Of a stretch of 27,360 bases of DNA, positions 23,388 through 27,360 are shown in pieces. How positions within the stretch are numbered: the first letter of the stretch is position 1; every line of letters begins with the position of its first letter. The notes under the pieces were generated by a model. It was given only the letters and a program-made list of their open reading frames with translations. It ran no database searches and was not told the origin of the DNA. Location: the NCBI GenBank assembly GCA_013042825.1, contig JABDPL010000034.1, positions 1 through 27,360 of the forward strand, given 5' to 3'. A program made the position numbers and the translations under genes. This DNA is from Flavobacteriaceae bacterium (lineage in GTDB: Bacteria; Bacteroidota; Bacteroidia; Flavobacteriales; Flavobacteriaceae).

Positions 23388-24617
23388 TTAGGATTTATAT
23401 TCAACTTTTTCATTTTTAAATAAAACGGCAAAGAGAACCAGGACAACTGCCGCGAAAATCGCCGGGAATGTCCATATGTTCTTCCAGCCATGCAAAGTCT
23501 CATCAACAACATTTGCATCGACGATCTTACCGGCAACATAAAATCCTATCAGCATTCCCAGCCCATAGGTAGCAAGGGTAATCAAACCCTGTGCAGCACT
23601 CTTTACCTTTTCTCCGGCTTTCGAATCGGTATATATCTGTCCGGATACAAAGAAGAAGTCATAGCAAATCCCGTGCAATGCTATCCCGATCACCAACATA
23701 AAAAACATATCACCCGCGTTTCCGAAGGCAAATAAAAGATAGCGAATACCCCACGCAAGCATACCGAATATAATGGTTTTCTTAAAACCGTATTTTTTAA
23801 AGAAGAACGGAAGTAATAACATGAATCCCACTTCGGAGATCTGTCCCAAAGAAGCCCAGGCTGTAGAGTTTTCCACTTTTAATTCTGTGAGAAACGGACT
23901 GATATTCTGATAATAAAACGCCAGCGGAATACAAATTAGAATCGAGGATATGAAGAAGACCAGGAAGTTCTTATCCTTTAAAAGGCTTAAAGCATCCAGT
24001 CCTAAGATGTCGGAAAGGCTTGCTTTTTCTCCTTTGGTCTTACTCGGTGGTGTTTTTGGCAGTGTAAAACTGAATAAACCGAGAATCGCCGATGCAATGG
24101 CTACCATAAAAAAGGTATTCGACAACATCCCCTGCGCAATATTTTCCATGGAATCCCATTTAAATGCAAAGCTTATCAGCAACCCTGCTACAATCCACCC
24201 GATAGTCCCGAATACCCTGACAAACGGAAATTGCTTTGCCGGGTCATCCATCTGGTTAAAGGACACCGAATTAACCAAGGCAAGCGTTGGCATATAAAGT
24301 ATCATATAGCCCAAAACATAAGGGTAAAACCCGCTGAATTCGGTGGCTTGTGACATCTGGTACATCAACACTGCTCCTGCCAGATGCAATACACCAAGGA
24401 TGCGTTCAGCATTAAAATAGCGATCAGCGATCAAGCCTATTATAAATGGCGCGATAATGGCACCCCAGGATTGGGTTGAATATGCCATGGCGGTTTCCCC
24501 ACCGGAAGCATCGAGATTATTCCCGAGATAGGCACCCATCGTAACAAACCAACCGCCCCAGATGAAGAATTCAAGAAACATCATCAGGGACAACTGAAAT
24601 TGGACAGATTTTTTCAT
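23388..24617 (-). CDS. MFS permease of the NupG/XapB nucleoside:H+ symporter family
   Basis: A 409-residue inner-membrane protein with about 12 hydrophobic segments. The start MKKSVQFQLSLMMFLEFFIWGGWFVTMGAYL and the segments AYSTQSWGAIIAPFIIGLIADRYF and GTIGWIVAGLLISF are typical of the Nuc_H_symport family. E. coli NupG imports nucleosides by proton symport. Here all neighbours act on sugars, so the cargo is more likely a monosaccharide, keto-sugar or glycoside; that is inference. It lies 17 nt after the exported TIM-barrel gene and 14 nt before the oxidoreductase gene, second in the operon. Confidence 0.85.
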   Translation of the reverse strand: MKKSVQFQLSLMMFLEFFIWGGWFVTMGAYLGNNLDASGGETAMAYSTQSWGAIIAPFIIGLIADRYFNAERILGVLHLAGAVLMYQMSQATEFSGFYPYVLGYMILYMPTLALVNSVSFNQMDDPAKQFPFVRVFGTIGWIVAGLLISFAFKWDSMENIAQGMLSNTFFMVAIASAILGLFSFTLPKTPPSKTKGEKASLSDILGLDALSLLKDKNFLVFFISSILICIPLAFYYQNISPFLTELKVENSTAWASLGQISEVGFMLLLPFFFKKYGFKKTIIFGMLAWGIRYLLFAFGNAGDMFFMLVIGIALHGICYDFFFVSGQIYTDSKAGEKVKSAAQGLITLATYGLGMLIGFYVAGKIVDANVVDETLHGWKNIWTFPAIFAAVVLVLFAVLFKNEKVEYKS

Positions 24618-24634
24618 TAATAGTGAGTAGTTAG

Positions 24635-25639
24635 TTAGTTGAGTTGCTGTGCTGCCTTTATCAACAGGCGTTTTGTTGCGAGTATGCCTTCTTTCTCAGG
24701 AATTGAACCTTCATATTCAACCCCTATATGACCACTATACCCGGCTTCCTCAATAATCCTCAACATACGGTAATAGTTGGTCTTGGTTTCGTCTCCTTCG
24801 GCATTAAATTCATTTGCCTTTGCACTTACAGCCTTTGCTCTTGACATCATTCTTTTCACCCCATCATATCGGTCTGGATATTCCTCTGCACAACCAGTCC
24901 AACGACTGCTCTTAGGTCTCCTGATACACCAATTACCAAAATCTGGTAAAGTACCACAATTATCCATATCTAAACTATCTAACATCTCCATGACAAGAGG
25001 AGGATTTGATGATAACCAGCCATGATTTTCCACTAAGACGTTTATATTTTTAGTGGCGGCATATTCTGACAGTCTCTTCAATCCGTCAGCAACAGTAACT
25101 TTCCATTCTTCCGGATCATTGGTCCCAAAAGTATTCACCCGTACGGAATGACAACCAATTTCACTTGCGGCATCCACCCATTTCTTATGATTCTCAACAG
25201 CTACAAGCCGTTTCTCATCATCAGGATCAGCAAGATCACCTTCATCATCAATCATGATCAAGACGTTGGTTATACCCGTTTTATCAGTAGCCTCCTTAAT
25301 ACGTTTAATCCAATTTTTGAAAATTTCGTCTCTTGGTCCATCTATAGGTTTTGCATTGTCATAAAATTCCTCATAAAGTTGCGTTACGTACTCCACACCA
25401 TCAAAACCGAGGTTCTTGGCATATTCTGCAAATTGGTATGGATTCATTCCATCTTTTCTGATACTATTATGAACAGACCATTGCGCCAGCGATAATTTAA
25501 AAAATGGTTCTTTCAGTTGCTCTTCAGGGACAACTTGAGTTTGTTCTTCGGGTTTTTTTTCCTGCTTACACGACATAGCGATTAACAATCCGAGCATAAA
25601 GAAAAATGCAAGGAATTTTGAAGTATTATGAATTTTCAT
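24635..25639 (-). CDS. Exported TIM-barrel isomerase/epimerase-like lipoprotein
   Basis: A 334-residue protein with a lipoprotein signal (MKIHNTSKFLAFFFMLGLLIAMSC, Cys24) followed by a xylose-isomerase-like TIM barrel. Metal-ligand candidates are the Glu in VLVENHGW, the Asp in LPDFGNW and the Glu in IGVEYEG. It is therefore a relative of the cytosolic enzyme two genes on, but would sit in the periplasm or on the outer membrane. It would act on free, non-phosphorylated sugars, perhaps rearranging a 3-keto-sugar before uptake. It is the first gene of the minus-strand carbohydrate operon and is divergent from the GMC oxidoreductase gene. Confidence 0.82.
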   Translation of the reverse strand: MKIHNTSKFLAFFFMLGLLIAMSCKQEKKPEEQTQVVPEEQLKEPFFKLSLAQWSVHNSIRKDGMNPYQFAEYAKNLGFDGVEYVTQLYEEFYDNAKPIDGPRDEIFKNWIKRIKEATDKTGITNVLIMIDDEGDLADPDDEKRLVAVENHKKWVDAASEIGCHSVRVNTFGTNDPEEWKVTVADGLKRLSEYAATKNINVLVENHGWLSSNPPLVMEMLDSLDMDNCGTLPDFGNWCIRRPKSSRWTGCAEEYPDRYDGVKRMMSRAKAVSAKANEFNAEGDETKTNYYRMLRIIEEAGYSGHIGVEYEGSIPEKEGILATKRLLIKAAQQLN

Positions 25640-25762
25640 TGAATAAAATTAACGAATTGGGTGAATTTTTCGATAGTCAGCCTTCTAAATTACAGATAAG
25701 ATAATTACTTTAGTAAGCAATGTAAAAAAAATTCAAATCAACTTTTCTAAAACTATCAATTA
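25640..25762. promoter_or_regulatory. Divergent promoter region of the carbohydrate locus
   Basis: This 123-bp, strongly AT-rich region separates the minus-strand operon from the GMC gene and must carry both promoters. A minus-strand TTTG (about 25735) followed by a TA 20 nt or so on is the only Bacteroidota-like pair noticed, and its -7 box is poor. No clear operator palindrome was seen. A shared regulator is not encoded in the window. Confidence 0.35.
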
Positions 25763-27360
25763 ATGAGTGACCACAACACTGCTGTTTACCAGGAAGAATA
25801 CGATGCCATTGTAGTAGGCAGCGGAATTTCAGGTGGATGGGCAGCTAAAGAACTGTGCGAGAACGGCCTTAAGACCCTTGTTCTTGAACGCGGCAGAATG
25901 GTAAAGCATATCGAAGACTATCCCACAGCCAATCTCGATCCCTGGGATTTGCCAAACGGGGGCGAACCTTCAAGAAAAACCAAAGAGCGTAAATTTAAAC
26001 AAAATCGCACCGGCTATACAACTGACGAACGCTGCCAGCACTTTTTTGTCGATGATATAAAACACCCATACAATGAAGATCGTCGCTTCGACTGGATGCG
26101 TGGTTACCAGGTGGGTGGACGCTCCATAGTCTGGGGGCGCCAAAGCTATCGCATGGGAGATGTTGATTTCGAAGCCAACAAAAAGGATGGGATTGCAATC
26201 GACTGGCCAGTCAGGTATAAGGATATTCAACCCTGGTATGACCGTGTTGAAGAATTCATCGGTGTTAGCGGTGAAAGCCTTGGCCTTGATGTTTTACCAG
26301 ACGGGAAATTCCTGAAACCCATGAATTTGAATTGTGTTGAAGAGCAACTAAAAGACACGCTGGCCACTGACTATGATGACGGCCGGGTTGTGACCATCGG
26401 AAGAACTGCCCACATAACAGAGGGCACCAAACCGGGGATGGGGAGAAGTACCTGCCAATACCGGAATCGCTGTATGCGTGGCTGTCCCTTTGGTGCTTAT
26501 TTCAGCAGCCTCTCATCCACACTTCCCACAGCCGAAGCCACAGGAAATATGACCCTCAGACCAAATTCAATAGTCTATGAAGTGGTTTATGATGATAATT
26601 TAAAGCGTGCGACCGGCGTGCGAATAATCGACACCGAGACCAAGGAAAAGATAGAATTCAAGGCCAGGATAATATTCCTTTGTGCATCGGCCATTGCTTC
26701 AGCTTCGGTGCTTTTACAATCGAAATCTGATCGCTTTCCCAACGGACTCGGAAACGACAGTGCGGAACTGGGCCATAATATCATGGACCATCATTTCCAT
26801 GTGGGAGCTTTTGGAATTGCCGAAGGATTCGAGGATAAATATTACAAAGGCAGACGTCCAAATGGCATATATATTCCAAGATTCAGAAATCTCGGCGGGA
26901 AAACCGATCAAAAGGATTTCATCAGGGGCTATGGTTATCAGGGTGGTGCAAGCCGAAGCAGTGTCTCCGAACTTGTTGCGGAGCTGCGGTATGGTGAAGA
27001 ATTAAAAGAGGCGGCGCTAAAACCCGGGCAATGGACCATCGGACTTCTGGGCTTTGGTGAATGCCTTCCTAACCACAGCAATCGCATGTACCTTGACTAT
27101 AACAAGCTAGATGAGTGGGGACTTCCAACGGTAACCTTTGATGCCGCCTTCGGCGAGAACGAGGAGAAAATGCGAAAGGATATGATGAATCAGGCGGTTC
27201 AGATGTTGACCAAAGCCGGATTCAAAAACGTACAGGGTTATGACAATCGTGAGAAATATGCTATAGGACTGGGTATTCATGAAATGGGAACTGCACGCAT
27301 GGGACGTGATCCCGAGACTTCGGTTTTGAATGAATGGAATCAAATTCACAGCTGTAAGAA
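25763..27360 (+). CDS. GMC family flavin oxidoreductase, 3' end cut by window
   Basis: From the ATG at 25763, 532 codons are open to the window end. The FAD-binding Gly motif VVGSGISGGWAAKE (Gly19, Gly21, Gly24) starts a GMC/BetA-type dehydrogenase. The C-terminal GLGIHEMGTARMG, with the family's active-site His region (His506), is followed by DPETSVLNEWNQIHSCKN, so only a short tail is missing. Cys231, Cys237 and Cys241 (C-x5-C-x3-CP) have the spacing of the three [3Fe-4S] ligands in Burkholderia FAD-glucose dehydrogenase. This suggests an electron-transferring dehydrogenase such as a glucoside 3-dehydrogenase rather than an O2-using oxidase. No signal peptide is seen; relatives are exported with a Tat-bearing small partner, which is not in the window. 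Confidence 0.88.
   Translation, partial: MSDHNTAVYQEEYDAIVVGSGISGGWAAKELCENGLKTLVLERGRMVKHIEDYPTANLDPWDLPNGGEPSRKTKERKFKQNRTGYTTDERCQHFFVDDIKHPYNEDRRFDWMRGYQVGGRSIVWGRQSYRMGDVDFEANKKDGIAIDWPVRYKDIQPWYDRVEEFIGVSGESLGLDVLPDGKFLKPMNLNCVEEQLKDTLATDYDDGRVVTIGRTAHITEGTKPGMGRSTCQYRNRCMRGCPFGAYFSSLSSTLPTAEATGNMTLRPNSIVYEVVYDDNLKRATGVRIIDTETKEKIEFKARIIFLCASAIASASVLLQSKSDRFPNGLGNDSAELGHNIMDHHFHVGAFGIAEGFEDKYYKGRRPNGIYIPRFRNLGGKTDQKDFIRGYGYQGGASRSSVSELVAELRYGEELKEAALKPGQWTIGLLGFGECLPNHSNRMYLDYNKLDEWGLPTVTFDAAFGENEEKMRKDMMNQAVQMLTKAGFKNVQGYDNREKYAIGLGIHEMGTARMGRDPETSVLNEWNQIHSCK

Noticed and set aside
1..27360. CRISPR arrays, tRNA or rRNA genes, insertion sequences, prophage genes, antiphage systems
   Set aside because: Both strands were scanned by eye and no regular repeat array, tRNA-like TTC-arm, transposase, integrase or known defence gene was seen.

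Overview
The window looks like a piece of a Flavobacteriia (Bacteroidota) chromosome, probably a marine Flavobacteriaceae. This rests on gldA (gliding-motility ABC ATPase), the C-terminal chorismate-mutase type of DAHP synthase, a methionine synthase split into two genes, a short LeuA, many lipoproteins with Bacteroidota-style families (DUF2807, DUF1080), A-rich rather than Shine-Dalgarno-like start regions, and moderate GC judged by eye. No tRNA, rRNA, CRISPR array, insertion sequence or prophage gene is visible. Coding density is very high, with many 1-4 base overlaps between neighbours.

Region 1 (1-5303, minus strand) is a Phe/Tyr biosynthesis operon: pheA, a class I/II aminotransferase, tyrA and a DAHP synthase-chorismate mutase fusion, running on into rsgA and dtd (cut by the window edge). 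In front of pheA is what I read as a complete transcription attenuator. It has a 14-codon leader peptide, MKVFHFVFTYYYLH, with three Phe and three Tyr codons, then an antiterminator arm, then a strong intrinsic terminator ending 7 nt before the pheA ATG. The antiterminator and terminator share the same strand and exclude each other. This is the most interesting signal in the window.

Region 2 (5356-8093) holds gldA on the plus strand. It converges with a DUF2807 lipoprotein gene and a PagL-like lipid A deacylase gene on the minus strand; these two look like the tail of the methionine operon.

Region 3 (8129-13039, minus strand) is a methionine operon: metH N-terminal gene, metH C-terminal gene and metF. 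It is preceded by a clear SAM-I (S-box) riboswitch at 12936-13039, which explains its control. No obvious intrinsic terminator follows the aptamer, so the expression platform is open.

Region 4 (13115-14659) is an unrecognised 514-residue helical protein. Divergent from it, leuA-leuC-leuD-leuB (14810-19078, plus strand) form a tightly overlapping leucine operon that ends in a strong bidirectional terminator.

Region 5 (19126-27360) is a carbohydrate locus that fits 3-keto-sugar chemistry. The minus-strand operon reads: exported TIM-barrel isomerase-like lipoprotein, NupG-family permease, Gfo/Idh/MocA oxidoreductase, cytosolic TIM-barrel isomerase-like protein, PA14-like/DUF1080 lipoprotein, DUF1080 lipoprotein. 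Divergently transcribed is a GMC flavoprotein with a Cys pattern like that of [3Fe-4S] sugar dehydrogenases, cut by the window end. A plausible scheme is oxidation of the sugar at C3 by the GMC enzyme, cleavage of the 3-keto-glycoside by DUF1080 proteins outside the cytoplasmic membrane, uptake by the permease, and isomerisation and reduction inside. The substrate cannot be told from sequence.
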